A stretch of DNA of 64,000 nucleotides from CAYJEO01 sp044432805 (GCA_044432805.1 JAWXUI010000003.1:51434-115433), one strand, 5' to 3'; shown: positions 1-8,735, counted from the first letter of the stretch. Notes: generated from the sequence alone by a model not told the origin. Numbers and translations: made by a program.

Positions 1-6
1 TTTAAT

Positions 7-810
7 TTATATTCTTTTTGCATCATGTACCACCAATTGACTAAATGGAATTTCAATGTTATTTTTTTGAAGAGTTTCTACTATTTCTTTTTTTAATAAT
101 CTCTCAATACCAAAGTGTTCCATTGTTTTGGTTTCAGCAGTTATCTTATATTCTATTGATGAATTTTTTAATGAATTTACACCTAAAAATTTAATTTCAC
201 CAATAATCAAATCATTTTCTTTGTTTACTCTTTCTAACATTTTATTAATAACTTTTTCGAGTTTTACATTATCGGTATCATAGGCAACCTCAAATTCTAC
301 TACTGCTAGAGAATTATTTACACTATGATTTATTACTTCTAAAATATTTCTATTTGCTATGTATTTTACTTCTCCTGTATAAGCTTTTACTTTAGTTGTT
401 TTGGCACCTAGTCCAACAACGTCACCTCTAAATGTATCTATTGTTACATTATCTCCAATAGAATAGTGTCCTTCAGCTATAATAAAAGCACCTGCCAAAA
501 AGTCTTTTAAAACATCTTGAATCGCTAACCCAATAACTATCCCTAAAACACCAAGAGATGCTATTATTGATTGCGTATTAACTCCATAAACCTCTAAAAT
601 CAGAAGAGCTGCTATAACTATAATAAAATATTTTAAAACATTTATCACGACCATTTTAATAGTTTCTGTTTTTTTATCAACTTTTCTTGTTTTGAAAAAT
701 CCTTTTACTAGTTTTTTTGCTAGTTTAAATAAAACAAAAGAGCCTAATATAATTAATATTGGCGCAACAATTTCTTTAATTAAAACATATTTAAAAATAA
801 AATCTAACAT
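7..810 (-). CDS. MscS-family mechanosensitive ion channel
   Basis: Small-conductance mechanosensitive channel family protein (267 aa) that would sit in the cytoplasmic membrane and release solutes on osmotic downshock. Hydrophobic helices lie at about residues 12-32, 55-76 and 80-105. The third is Gly/Ala-rich (SLGVLGIVIGLAIQD), as expected for the pore-lining TM3. It is followed by the soluble beta domain (GDNVTIDTFRGDVVGLG) and a C-terminal alpha/beta domain. The reading frame is complete, with its stop at positions 7-9. It lies immediately downstream of parB in the same direction, with a 4-bp gap, so it is probably the last gene of the parA-parB transcript. The family call is secure; gating properties cannot be read from sequence. 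Confidence 0.9.
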   Translation of the reverse strand: MLDFIFKYVLIKEIVAPILIILGSFVLFKLAKKLVKGFFKTRKVDKKTETIKMVVINVLKYFIIVIAALLILEVYGVNTQSIIASLGVLGIVIGLAIQDVLKDFLAGAFIIAEGHYSIGDNVTIDTFRGDVVGLGAKTTKVKAYTGEVKYIANRNILEVINHSVNNSLAVVEFEVAYDTDNVKLEKVINKMLERVNKENDLIIGEIKFLGVNSLKNSSIEYKITAETKTMEHFGIERLLKKEIVETLQKNNIEIPFSQLVVHDAKRI

Positions 811-814
811 ATTA

Positions 815-1684
815 TCATTCCTTAATATCTAAAATTTCTAAAATCCTATTTAAATCCGCTACATTTGAGTAAGTAATTTCTATTTTTTTGTCTTTTACTT
901 TAACTTTTGTGTCTAGTTTTTCTCTCATGATGCTTTCTACATATTTATATTTAGGATTTTGTGGTTTTTTTTCTATTTTATTCTTCTTTTTAAATGTATT
1001 AGTCATTTCTTCTATGTCTCTTACATTTATTTTTTCTTCAACAATTTTATTTGCTATTTGTAAAATTTGTTCTTTATCTTCTAATTTGCTCAATAATCTA
1101 GCATGACTCATACTTAATTTTTTCGAGTTAATTAAATCTTGAACTTCTTCTGGCAGATTTAATAATCCTAACATATTTGTTAAATGGCTTCTACTTTTTC
1201 CTACTTTTTTTGATAATTGTTCTTGAGTAAGAAGTAATTTATCGATTAATGATTTATATGCAAAAGCTTCTTCTATTGCACTTAAATTTTCTCTTTGCAA
1301 ATTTTCTAATAGCGCTATTTCCATCATTTGATCATCGGTAAATGGTCTTATTATTGCTGGAATTGTTTCTTTTTTCGCTAATTGAGATGCTCTAAATCTT
1401 CTTTCTCCGGCTATTATTTCATATCCTTTTATACTTTTCTTTACTATAATAGGTTGAAATACACCGTGTTCTTTTATAGAATTTGCTAAATCATTTAAAG
1501 CTTCTTCGTTAAAAATTTTTCTTGGTTGATATGGATTTGGTCTTAATTGAGTTAATTTCAACTCTGTTATTTCTTCCTTTGGTGTTGTTTCGTATATGTT
1601 TTTTTCTATTGACGCCATATCTAAATTATCAGTATTAAATAATGATTCTAATCCTCTTCCAAGGGCCTTTTTTTTATTTTCCAT
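815..1684 (-). CDS. parB: Chromosome-partitioning protein ParB (Spo0J)
   Basis: ParB/Spo0J, the CTP-dependent DNA clamp that loads at parS and spreads on origin DNA for ParA-driven segregation and SMC loading. The N-terminus has the ParA-activating signature KKALGRGLESLF. The ParB-N domain carries the CTP-binding motif GERRFR, followed by ENLQREN and a helix-turn-helix (GKSRSHLTNMLGLLNL), then a C-terminal dimerisation segment. Start: ATG at 1684 gives the typical M-x-KKALGRG beginning; a TTG three codons upstream (1693) is nearer the GGAAGTGA ribosome site and is an alternative. It overlaps the end of parA, so the two are translationally coupled. Four candidate parS sites lie at 19.6-20.5 kb. 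Confidence 0.95.
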   Translation of the reverse strand: MENKKKALGRGLESLFNTDNLDMASIEKNIYETTPKEEITELKLTQLRPNPYQPRKIFNEEALNDLANSIKEHGVFQPIIVKKSIKGYEIIAGERRFRASQLAKKETIPAIIRPFTDDQMMEIALLENLQRENLSAIEEAFAYKSLIDKLLLTQEQLSKKVGKSRSHLTNMLGLLNLPEEVQDLINSKKLSMSHARLLSKLEDKEQILQIANKIVEEKINVRDIEEMTNTFKKKNKIEKKPQNPKYKYVESIMREKLDTKVKVKDKKIEITYSNVADLNRILEILDIKE

Positions 1685-2459
1685 TTCTTTCAATCACTTC
1701 CTTTGCTAAGTTAAGGTATGCTTCTGTTCCTTTACTATGTGGATCATATGCGATGATTGGTTTCCCATGTGATGGAGATTCTGATAATCTAACTAATCTT
1801 GGAATAATAGTATCATATACTCTTTCTTTAAAATAACTTTTTATATCTTCTACAACTTCAATTCCTAAATTAGTTCTATTATCTAACATCGTCAATAAAA
1901 CTCCTTCTATATCTAATGTTGGATTAAGATTTTTTTGCGCTAACATAATTGTATTTAACAATTGCATTATTCCTTCTAATGCGAAAAATTCACATTGAAC
2001 TGGTATAATAACCGAATCTGCTGCAGTTAAGGCATTGGTTGTTAATATACCTAATGAAGGAGGACAATCAATTATTATATAATCAAACATTTCTTTTGTT
2101 ATATCTAAATATTTTTTTAATTGATTACCTTTTTCAAATCCGGGTTCAATACGACTTTTTTCCATTAATTCAATATCTGCCCCAGCTAATTGAATAGTCG
2201 CCGGAATAACAAATAAATTTTTAAATTTTGTTTTTACTATTACCTCTTTTAGTTCTGCTTGGTCAATTAATAAATCATATGCACTATGCTTTATGTCTGC
2301 TTTATTAATCCCTATTCCTGTTGTTGCATTACCTTGAGGATCTAAATCAACTAATAATACTTTTCTTTTTAAAACACCTAACGATGCGGCTAAATTTATA
2401 CTCGAAGTAGTTTTTCCTACTCCACCTTTTTGATTTACTAATGCTATTACTTTTCCCAT
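1674..2459 (-). CDS. parA: Chromosome-partitioning ATPase ParA (Soj)
   Basis: ParA/Soj-type Walker ATPase (261 aa), partner of ParB in origin segregation and, in Bacillus, a regulator of DnaA. The deviant Walker A motif KGGVGKTTSSINLAA lies at residues 11-25, the A' motif around VDLDPQGNATTG, and Walker B in DYIIIDCPPSLG. It has no N-terminal DNA-binding extension, so it is the chromosomal rather than the large plasmid type. It heads the parA-parB-mscS run and has its own promoter at 2487-2515, separated from the upstream noc gene by a terminator. Confidence 0.96.
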   Translation of the reverse strand: MGKVIALVNQKGGVGKTTSSINLAASLGVLKRKVLLVDLDPQGNATTGIGINKADIKHSAYDLLIDQAELKEVIVKTKFKNLFVIPATIQLAGADIELMEKSRIEPGFEKGNQLKKYLDITKEMFDYIIIDCPPSLGILTTNALTAADSVIIPVQCEFFALEGIMQLLNTIMLAQKNLNPTLDIEGVLLTMLDNRTNLGIEVVEDIKSYFKERVYDTIIPRLVRLSESPSHGKPIIAYDPHSKGTEAYLNLAKEVIERNGK

Positions 2460-2486
2460 TATACCACCATTTTCTAACTCTATTTA

Positions 2487-2515
2487 ATTTTATCAAATTT
2501 AAAGTTTTTTTTCAA
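2487..2515 (-). promoter_or_regulatory. Promoter of parA-parB
   Basis: On the minus strand TTGAAA (plus 2510-2515) and TAAAAT (plus 2487-2492) are separated by exactly 17 bp, and TGA directly before the -10 gives an extended -10. It sits between the noc terminator and the parA start, so parA-parB can be transcribed separately from noc. Confidence 0.7.
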
Positions 2516-2534
2516 TTGATTTCATACTTTATTT

Positions 2535-2559
2535 AAAAAAACTCAATCATATGATTGAG
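2535..2559 (-). terminator. Intrinsic terminator of noc
   Basis: Perfect 9-bp inverted repeat CTCAATCAT/ATGATTGAG (2542-2559) followed on the minus strand by a run of seven T. It lies just past the noc stop and ahead of the parA promoter. Confidence 0.8.
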
Positions 2560-2568
2560 AAATCTTTT

Positions 2569-3990
2569 TTATTTTTTTGTTATTTTAAATGTTGCTTGAT
2601 AAAGATTTGGTAAATCCATTTCATCTAAATCTAAAACGTAACCATATCCTTCGATTGTTTTTGCACATTCTCTAATAGCATTAACAACTGTTTTCATATT
2701 AACACCTTCAACTATTGGGGTTTCATATGGTTTAATTTCAATTTCTTCTGTATCTCTTAAAGCATAATTATTATATACTGGTGTTACTATTGGCGCTACT
2801 TCTTCTTTAGGAGTATCATCCAATGGTTCATAAAACTTTGAATAATCAATTTCTGTTGGCACCGGAGTGACAATTGGACTTTCCTCAGTCTTTGATAATG
2901 CGTTATCATTAGATTCTAAGAAAGGTGATGTTTGTTCTGAATTTTCAACAACTGCTTCTACCGGTTTAAATAATGGTTCTGGTTGAACATTATTTATTAA
3001 TGATATTTTTTCTTCTACTTTAGGAACTATTACTTCTTCTTCTGGCATCATATTGAAAAATCTACCAGGTTTAACCGCTTCTTCTATAGTTGGTACTTGT
3101 TCAACTTTAACTTCTGGCGTTGATGATTGTAACAATGTATCCATATTAGCTAAAGGTTTTGGTTGATATATATCTTGGCTATTATTTAATAAACTTTCTA
3201 TTGAAATAATATCACTTGAATTTGTTTCTTGCATTGGATTCATTGTTATATTGCTTTCTGGACTTACAATTTCTGGTATTGTAAATTTTGCTTCATTTTC
3301 CATTGTTTTCATTTCCTCATTTTGTTCAGGTTTGATTTGATTTTCTAAACTAACTATATTTTCAGGTGTCTTTATATTTTGATTTGAACCCGACAATATT
3401 TCAGTTATTAAAACATCTGTTTTTTTAACTGTTAATCTTTCCTTAACTATTCTTTCTAAAACTGATATTTGATCACTTTCTTTTTTTAATCTCAATAAAG
3501 ATCTTGCATGCCTTTCAGATATTTCTTCTTCTAAAAGTGCTTCTTGTACTTCGTCTGATAATTCTAATAGTCTTAGTTTATTTGCAATTGTAGGCTGTTT
3601 TTTTCCTAGTTTAATTGCTAAATCTTGTTGTGTTAGATAATTCATATCTAATATTTTTTTATATGAAATAGCTTCTTCAATTGGAGTTAAATTTTCTCTT
3701 TGGACATTTTCAATTAGCGCGACTTCACTGCTTGTTCTATCATTCATATCAGTAACTATTGCTGGAATTTTTTTTCTTCCTGCTAATACTGAAGCTTTGT
3801 ATCTTCTTTCTCCAGCAATTATTTCATATTTATCTCCTAATTTTCGAACAACTATCGGTTCTATTACACCATGTTCTTTTATCGATTTTGCTAATTCATT
3901 TAAACTTTCTTCATTAAATTTTATTCTTGGTTGAAATCTATTTGGTAATATTTCTTCAACATCTAATTCAGAAAATATTCTTTCATTCAT
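2569..3990 (-). CDS. noc: Nucleoid-occlusion protein Noc-like, long-linker form
   Basis: ParB paralogue (473 aa) in the classical noc position between rsmG and parA. ParB-N with CTP motif GERRYK (60-65), ENVQREN (94-100) and an HTH (128-143) resembling Noc (GKKQPTIANKLRLL). Residues aligned with the ParB/Noc specificity positions are Q132, K138, E143 and R160; Bacillus Noc has Q, K, K, R there and ParB a different set, so it should read Noc sites (ATTTCCCGGGAAAT), three of which occur in the window. The C-terminal dimer domain is at about 430-473 (NAIRECAKTIEGYGY...YQATFKITKK). Odd: Bacillus Noc is about 283 aa; here a Pro/Glu-rich, probably disordered linker of about 230 residues joins HTH and C-domain, and the N-terminal amphipathic membrane helix is absent. 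A hydrophobic GRFFNMM patch (309-315) lies inside the linker. Family call firm; nucleoid occlusion inferred. Confidence 0.88.
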   Translation of the reverse strand: MNERIFSELDVEEILPNRFQPRIKFNEESLNELAKSIKEHGVIEPIVVRKLGDKYEIIAGERRYKASVLAGRKKIPAIVTDMNDRTSSEVALIENVQRENLTPIEEAISYKKILDMNYLTQQDLAIKLGKKQPTIANKLRLLELSDEVQEALLEEEISERHARSLLRLKKESDQISVLERIVKERLTVKKTDVLITEILSGSNQNIKTPENIVSLENQIKPEQNEEMKTMENEAKFTIPEIVSPESNITMNPMQETNSSDIISIESLLNNSQDIYQPKPLANMDTLLQSSTPEVKVEQVPTIEEAVKPGRFFNMMPEEEVIVPKVEEKISLINNVQPEPLFKPVEAVVENSEQTSPFLESNDNALSKTEESPIVTPVPTEIDYSKFYEPLDDTPKEEVAPIVTPVYNNYALRDTEEIEIKPYETPIVEGVNMKTVVNAIRECAKTIEGYGYVLDLDEMDLPNLYQATFKITKK

Positions 3991-4022
3991 ATTTACACCT
4001 CTTTTTATTCTTCTACTTTATA

Positions 4023-4066
4023 ATAATACTACATCTTGGGAAATAAATCAATTTGTTTTGGGAAAT
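4023..4066 (-). promoter_or_regulatory. noc promoter with two half Noc-binding sites
   Basis: On the minus strand TTGATT (plus 4046-4051) and TATTAT (plus 4023-4028) are 17 bp apart. Two direct copies of ATTTCCCAA (plus TTGGGAAAT at 4036-4044 and 4058-4066), spaced 22 bp or about two helical turns, fall inside the spacer and just upstream of the -35. ATTTCCC is one half of the Noc palindrome, so Noc autorepression is plausible. The boxes are seen; the regulation is inferred. Confidence 0.55.
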
Positions 4067-4078
4067 ATTTTTGTTTTT

Positions 4079-4110
4079 TAAAAAAAACTGCATTATGCGG
4101 TTCTTTTTTT
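4079..4110 (-). terminator. Terminator of the rsmG-mnmG-mnmE run
   Basis: Imperfect inverted repeat AACTGCAT/ATGCGGTT (about 4086-4102) flanked by an A-run on one side and a T-run on the other. It lies between the rsmG stop and the noc promoter. The stem has one non-Watson-Crick position, so strength is uncertain. Confidence 0.55.
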
Positions 4111-4116
4111 ATTTGT

Positions 4117-4818
4117 TTACAAAGGATTTTTTTTAATTTCTTTGTTTTCTCTTGGATAATTTTTATTGTCTTTAATTTTTCTAATTTTGATTAATGTTCT
4201 ATTACTTTTTTCAATGGGTAATTGAAAATTTTGAGTTTCAATTATATCACAATTTATTTTTTTTGTGGCTTTTATTGCATTATCCATTTCTTCATTCATA
4301 TTGGCTTTCATCGGTATAAAAAATCCAGTTTCTTTTAAGACAGGAATGCAATATTCTAATAAAACATTCAATGGCGCAACAGCTCTTGCAGTGACTAAAT
4401 CAAATTTATTTCTATTGTTCTTGGCGTAATCTTCTATTCTTGAATGTACACACTCTATTTTTTCCAAGTTTAATTTTTCAATCACATCATTTAAAAATTT
4501 TATTCTTTTATTTAATGAATCAACTAATGTAATATTTAATTTAGGAAATAATATTTTTATAACTATTCCAGGAAAACCAGCTCCTGTTCCAACATCGCAT
4601 AAAGAATTATAATCATTGAAATCGATTATTTTACACAATGTAGAACTATCATAAAAATGTTTTAAATAAACTTGTTCTTTTTCAGTTATCCCAGTTAAAT
4701 TCATTACTTTATTGTATTCAATAAGCATGTCATAGTAAATTTCTAATTGCTCCAACTGAATATTTAATACTTCTATTCCGATTATTTTTAATTCTTCTAT
4801 AAATTCATTTTTATTCAT
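4117..4818 (-). CDS. rsmG: 16S rRNA m7G527 methyltransferase RsmG (GidB)
   Basis: SAM-dependent methyltransferase (233 aa) that makes m7G in the 530 loop of 16S rRNA. The N-terminal helix region (YYDMLIEYNKVMNLTGI) is typical of GidB. The SAM site is CDVGTGAGFPGIVIKI at about residues 74-89, followed by VDSLNKRIKFLNDV and VTARAVAPL. It overlaps the mnmG stop by one base, so it is translationally coupled to it. Conserved noc-rsmG-mnmG-mnmE order supports the call. The C-terminal tail is Lys/Asn-rich and not conserved. Confidence 0.95.
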   Translation of the reverse strand: MNKNEFIEELKIIGIEVLNIQLEQLEIYYDMLIEYNKVMNLTGITEKEQVYLKHFYDSSTLCKIIDFNDYNSLCDVGTGAGFPGIVIKILFPKLNITLVDSLNKRIKFLNDVIEKLNLEKIECVHSRIEDYAKNNRNKFDLVTARAVAPLNVLLEYCIPVLKETGFFIPMKANMNEEMDNAIKATKKINCDIIETQNFQLPIEKSNRTLIKIRKIKDNKNYPRENKEIKKNPL

Positions 4819-6695
4819 TATTTTCTTCCTTTTATGTAAACCATTAAAATTGATATGTCACTTGGATTTACACCACTTATTCTTAATGCTTGTCCAATTG
4901 ATGTTGGTTTTATTTCTTTTAATTTTTGACGAGCTTCACTTGCAATATTAGTTACTAAATCATAATTTATATCGTCTGGTATTTTTTTCTTATCTAAATC
5001 AGTCATTTTATTTGCTTCTTTTATTGCTTTAGTTATATATCCTTCATATTTATTATTTATATGAACTTGATTAATTACTTCTTTATCAAATTCTAAATTA
5101 ATAAAGTGATTGATATTTTCTATTTTTATTTCTGGTCTTTTTAATAAATCATATAAAGTGATTCCGTCTTTTAGTAATGCTGTTGGTATAGTTTTTAAAT
5201 AATCTTGAACAATTACAGTTGGAGTTATTTTTTTTGTTTTTAATAAACAAGTTAATTTTTCTATATCTTTTTCTTTTTCTATTAATTTATTATAATCATT
5301 TAATGAAACCATACCAATTTCATAACCATATTTTCTTAATCTTAAATCGGCATTATCTGTTCTAAGTAATAATCGATATTCAGCTCTTGAAGTTAATAAA
5401 CGATAAGGATCTATAACTCCTTTTGTTACTAAATCATCTATTAATACACCTATATATCCTTCATCTCTTTTTAAAATAAGAGGTTGTTTATTATTTATTT
5501 TAGCTGATGCGTTTATTCCGGCCATTAATCCTTGGCACGCTGCTTCTTCATAACCACTTGTACCATTAATTTGACCAGCAGTAAATAAATTACTAATTTT
5601 TTTTGTTTCTAAACTTTGTTTTAGTTGAGTTGGATTTATCGCATCATATTCTATTGCATATCCATAATGTAATATTTTAGCATTTTGTAATCCTGGTAAA
5701 CTTTTTATCATCTTATCTTGTATTTCATTAGGCATACTTGTCGAAAATCCTTGTACATATATTGAATTACCATATATTTTATCATCATCTATAATGGTTT
5801 CTGGTTCTAAAAACAACTGATGTTTTTCTTTTTCACTAAATCTTACAATTTTATCTTCAATTGACGGGCAATATCTAGGACCTACTCCTTTTATATCGTT
5901 TAGTCCGCCATACATACTTGATTTCCCAATATTTTCTCTTATTATTTCATGAGTCTCTTTTGTTGTATAAATCAAATGACATGGAACTTGCTTGTTAATA
6001 TCATAATATATTTTATTATCATATGAAAATGTTAATTCTTCTAAATCGCCATTTTCTATTCTTGTTTGTGAATAATCGATTGAATTTTTATCTATTCTTT
6101 GTGGTGTTCCTGTTTTTAATCTTATTATTTCAAAACCTAATTTTTTTAAATTATCACTTAAGAAATTACTAGGTTTTTCTCCGTGCGGTCCTTTTCTAGT
6201 TCTTGTGTTTCCAACTAAAATATCTGATTTTAAATATGTTCCAGTTGTTAAAATTACTGATTTTGAAAATATTTTTTCACCATTTTCCAATATAACTCCT
6301 ATTATATTGTTATTTTCAATTAACAAATCTTCAACTATTGCTTCTTTCATAAATAAATTAGGTGTCTTCTGTAATTTTTTAATCATTTCTTTTGGATACA
6401 AAACTTTGTCGCCTTGTGCTCTTAGTGCTTGAACTGCCGGTCCTTTACTGCTATTTAGCATTTTTATTTGCATATGTGTTTTATCTGCAATTTTCCCCAT
6501 AAGTCCGCCTAAAGCGTCTATTTCTCTTACTACAATACCTTTTGCTGAACCTCCGATAGAAGGATTACATGGCATGTCAGCTATATTTTTTAAATTACCT
6601 GTTATAAGTAATGTCTTATTTTTTAAAGTTGCTGATGCGCACGCGGATTCACATCCTGCATGTCCACCACCAACTACGATTATATCAAAATCCAT
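4818..6695 (-). CDS. mnmG: tRNA U34 carboxymethylaminomethyl synthase MnmG (GidA)
   Basis: FAD-dependent subunit of the MnmE-MnmG complex, which installs (carboxymethyl)aminomethyl groups on wobble U34 of several tRNAs; about 625 aa, normal for the long MnmG form. The dinucleotide fold is at the N-terminus (IIVVGGGHAGCESA), followed by the conserved NPSIGGSAKGIVVREIDALGG segment and a GTFLK-type motif seen here as TTGTYLKSDI. The ATG at 6695 is chosen because TAGGAGGAAAT precedes it directly; the frame stays open eight codons further up but without a ribosome site. It starts 8 bp after the mnmE stop. Confidence 0.96.
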   Translation of the reverse strand: MDFDIIVVGGGHAGCESACASATLKNKTLLITGNLKNIADMPCNPSIGGSAKGIVVREIDALGGLMGKIADKTHMQIKMLNSSKGPAVQALRAQGDKVLYPKEMIKKLQKTPNLFMKEAIVEDLLIENNNIIGVILENGEKIFSKSVILTTGTYLKSDILVGNTRTRKGPHGEKPSNFLSDNLKKLGFEIIRLKTGTPQRIDKNSIDYSQTRIENGDLEELTFSYDNKIYYDINKQVPCHLIYTTKETHEIIRENIGKSSMYGGLNDIKGVGPRYCPSIEDKIVRFSEKEKHQLFLEPETIIDDDKIYGNSIYVQGFSTSMPNEIQDKMIKSLPGLQNAKILHYGYAIEYDAINPTQLKQSLETKKISNLFTAGQINGTSGYEEAACQGLMAGINASAKINNKQPLILKRDEGYIGVLIDDLVTKGVIDPYRLLTSRAEYRLLLRTDNADLRLRKYGYEIGMVSLNDYNKLIEKEKDIEKLTCLLKTKKITPTVIVQDYLKTIPTALLKDGITLYDLLKRPEIKIENINHFINLEFDKEVINQVHINNKYEGYITKAIKEANKMTDLDKKKIPDDINYDLVTNIASEARQKLKEIKPTSIGQALRISGVNPSDISILMVYIKGRK

Positions 6696-6703
6696 ATTTC
6701 CTC

Positions 6704-8050
6704 CTATTTTCCTAAGCAAAATCTACTAAATAATTGATCTATTAATTCTTCTTCATATGTTTCTCCAGTTATTTCTCCTAGTGTTTTCCATATGTTTCTT
6801 AAATCTATTTCTATCATGTCTATTGGCATTTCTTTTGTTATTCCATCTTCTACTTCATTTATTAAATTATAAACTCTTTTTAAAATAGATAAACTTCTTG
6901 CATTGGTTAAATATGTCATATCTTGTTGTTCTAATTTTTCTAAATTAAATAATTTTATTATTTTTTCTTTCAATAACTCAATTCCAATATTTTTTAATGC
7001 ACTTATTTCAATAAATTCTTCAAATTCATAATTTAATTTTTTTTCTAAATCTATTTTATTTATTAAGATAATGTGTTTTTTATCTTTAACTTCTTTTAAC
7101 AAAGTTTTTTCTTCTTCATTAATTTCCTCATTATTATTAAATACAAAAAGCACTAAATCGGCTTCTCTCATTGCTCTTAAACTTTTTTCTATTCCTATTT
7201 TTTCGACTATTTCATCTGTTTTTCTTATACCAGCTGTATCTATAAGATTTAATAAAATGCCATCGATTGTTATATTACCTTCTACTATATCTCTAGTTGT
7301 TCCTGGAATATTAGTAACTATTGCTTTATTATTATCCAACAAATTATTTAACAAACTACTCTTTCCAGCATTAGGTCTTCCTATAATAACAGTTTTGATT
7401 CCTTCTTGAATTATTTTTCCGTCATTACTTTCTTTTAATATTTTACTTATTTGCTCTTTTATTATTTTTATATTAGGTAATATTTTTTCATTTGTTAATT
7501 GTTCAATATCATCATATTCTGGATAATCTATATTTACTTCAATATTGGCAACTATTTCAATAATTTTTTCTCTTAAGTTAGTTATTAATTTTGTTACTTT
7601 ACCACTTATTTCACTTATCGCTAATTCTCTAGATTTTTCTGATTTAGCTTCAATTAAATTCATAATTCCTTGGGCTTCTATTAAATCTATTCTTCCGTTT
7701 AAATATGCTCTTTTACTAAATTCACCCGGCTGAGCTAAAGAACAACCTTGATTTAATAGTTCTTCTAATATTTTTTTTGTTGTATATATTCCCCCATGGC
7801 AATTTATTTCTACAACATCTTCCATTGTGAAAGTTCTAGGTGCATGCATAACAGTTACTAAAACTTCGTCAATTACTTTATCGTCGGCAATAATATGTCC
7901 GTAGTTAATAGTATGAGTTTCTACATTCTCTAAATTTTTTCCTCTAAATATTTTTGAAACTGTTTTTATAGATTCATCTCCACTAACTCTAATAATACTT
8001 ATTGACCCACTTCCTGAAGCCGTTGCAATAGCACATATTGTTTCGTTCAT
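6704..8050 (-). CDS. mnmE: tRNA modification GTPase MnmE (TrmE/ThdF)
   Basis: GTPase partner of MnmG in wobble-uridine modification (448 aa). The N-terminal tetrahydrofolate-binding domain begins MNETICAIATASGSGSISIIRVSG. The G domain has G1 GRPNAGKSSLL, the TTRD switch, G3 DTAGI and G4 NKID. The protein ends with the invariant C-[LI]-GK motif (FCLGK), whose Cys is needed for activity. First gene of the mnmE-mnmG-rsmG run, with a consensus-like promoter at 8074-8102. Start ATG at 8050 is preceded by AAGAGGTGAT. Confidence 0.96.
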   Translation of the reverse strand: MNETICAIATASGSGSISIIRVSGDESIKTVSKIFRGKNLENVETHTINYGHIIADDKVIDEVLVTVMHAPRTFTMEDVVEINCHGGIYTTKKILEELLNQGCSLAQPGEFSKRAYLNGRIDLIEAQGIMNLIEAKSEKSRELAISEISGKVTKLITNLREKIIEIVANIEVNIDYPEYDDIEQLTNEKILPNIKIIKEQISKILKESNDGKIIQEGIKTVIIGRPNAGKSSLLNNLLDNNKAIVTNIPGTTRDIVEGNITIDGILLNLIDTAGIRKTDEIVEKIGIEKSLRAMREADLVLFVFNNNEEINEEEKTLLKEVKDKKHIILINKIDLEKKLNYEFEEFIEISALKNIGIELLKEKIIKLFNLEKLEQQDMTYLTNARSLSILKRVYNLINEVEDGITKEMPIDMIEIDLRNIWKTLGEITGETYEEELIDQLFSRFCLGK

Positions 8051-8073
8051 AAAATCACCTCTTAATCTGTAAA

Positions 8074-8102
8074 ATTATACATTATTCTTGTAGTTTAGTC
8101 AA
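8074..8102 (-). promoter_or_regulatory. Promoter of mnmE-mnmG-rsmG
   Basis: Minus-strand TTGACT (plus 8097-8102) and TATAAT (plus 8074-8079) are 17 bp apart, 24 bp upstream of the mnmE start and just after the jag terminator. Confidence 0.75.
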
Positions 8103-8107
8103 ATTAT

Positions 8108-8132
8108 AAAAAAAAGAAAATTATTAATTTTC
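8108..8132 (-). terminator. Intrinsic terminator of rpmH-rnpA-yidC-jag
   Basis: Stem GAAAATT/AATTTTC with a 3-base loop followed by eight T on the minus strand. It overlaps the last codons and stop of jag. Confidence 0.75.
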
Positions 8133-8735
8133 CTTATATTTTATAGTTATAAAACGTTCGTTTCCTTGTCCTTCACTAACGCTTTCAACATTTGGTTTTT
8201 CTACTACTAAAGAATGGATAAGTCTTCTTTCATATGAATTCATAGGATCTAATTTAACATCAATTTTTGTTTTTTGTACTTCTTTAATTATTTTTTCTAC
8301 TTCTCTTAATAAATTTTGTTGTTGTTTTTCTTTATAGTTGGAAGCGTCAATGTTAAATTTAATCATAATATTTTGTTGCAATAATGCTTTTTTTAATAAT
8401 AATTGAATACTATTTAAAGTTTTTCCTTCTTTTCCTATTAAATAATTATTATTTTCAGATACAATATTTATATTTAATATTTCTTTATTATCTCTTACTT
8501 CTATTATTGGTTCTATATCTAAATAAGCACATAATCCTAATATAAATTCTTTTATATATTGTTTTACATCATATTTTTTTACAACTGTTATTATTTGTTT
8601 TTTCCCTTTTAAAATCTTTGTTTCTTCTTTTGCATTTAAAACATAAATATCTTCATTTCTACAATTTAATGTTTCAAGGCAAATTTCATAAGTTTTTTCT
8701 AAAGTTTTTCCTTCGAATACATACTTTTCTATCAT
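8124..8735 (-). CDS. jag: Jag/KhpB-like RNA-binding protein (Jag-N, KH, R3H)
   Basis: Jag (SpoIIIJ-associated; KhpB in streptococci), a cytoplasmic RNA-binding protein linked to cell division and elongation (203 aa). The Jag-N domain is at residues 1-50 (EGKTLEKTYEICLETL), a type II KH domain in the middle (NNYLIGKEGKTLNSIQLLLKK), and a C-terminal R3H domain with the R-x3-H signature (YERRLIHSLV). It directly follows yidC with no gap, the standard Firmicutes arrangement. Function in this organism is inferred from family. Confidence 0.92.
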   Translation of the reverse strand: MIEKYVFEGKTLEKTYEICLETLNCRNEDIYVLNAKEETKILKGKKQIITVVKKYDVKQYIKEFILGLCAYLDIEPIIEVRDNKEILNINIVSENNNYLIGKEGKTLNSIQLLLKKALLQQNIMIKFNIDASNYKEKQQQNLLREVEKIIKEVQKTKIDVKLDPMNSYERRLIHSLVVEKPNVESVSEGQGNERFITIKYKEN

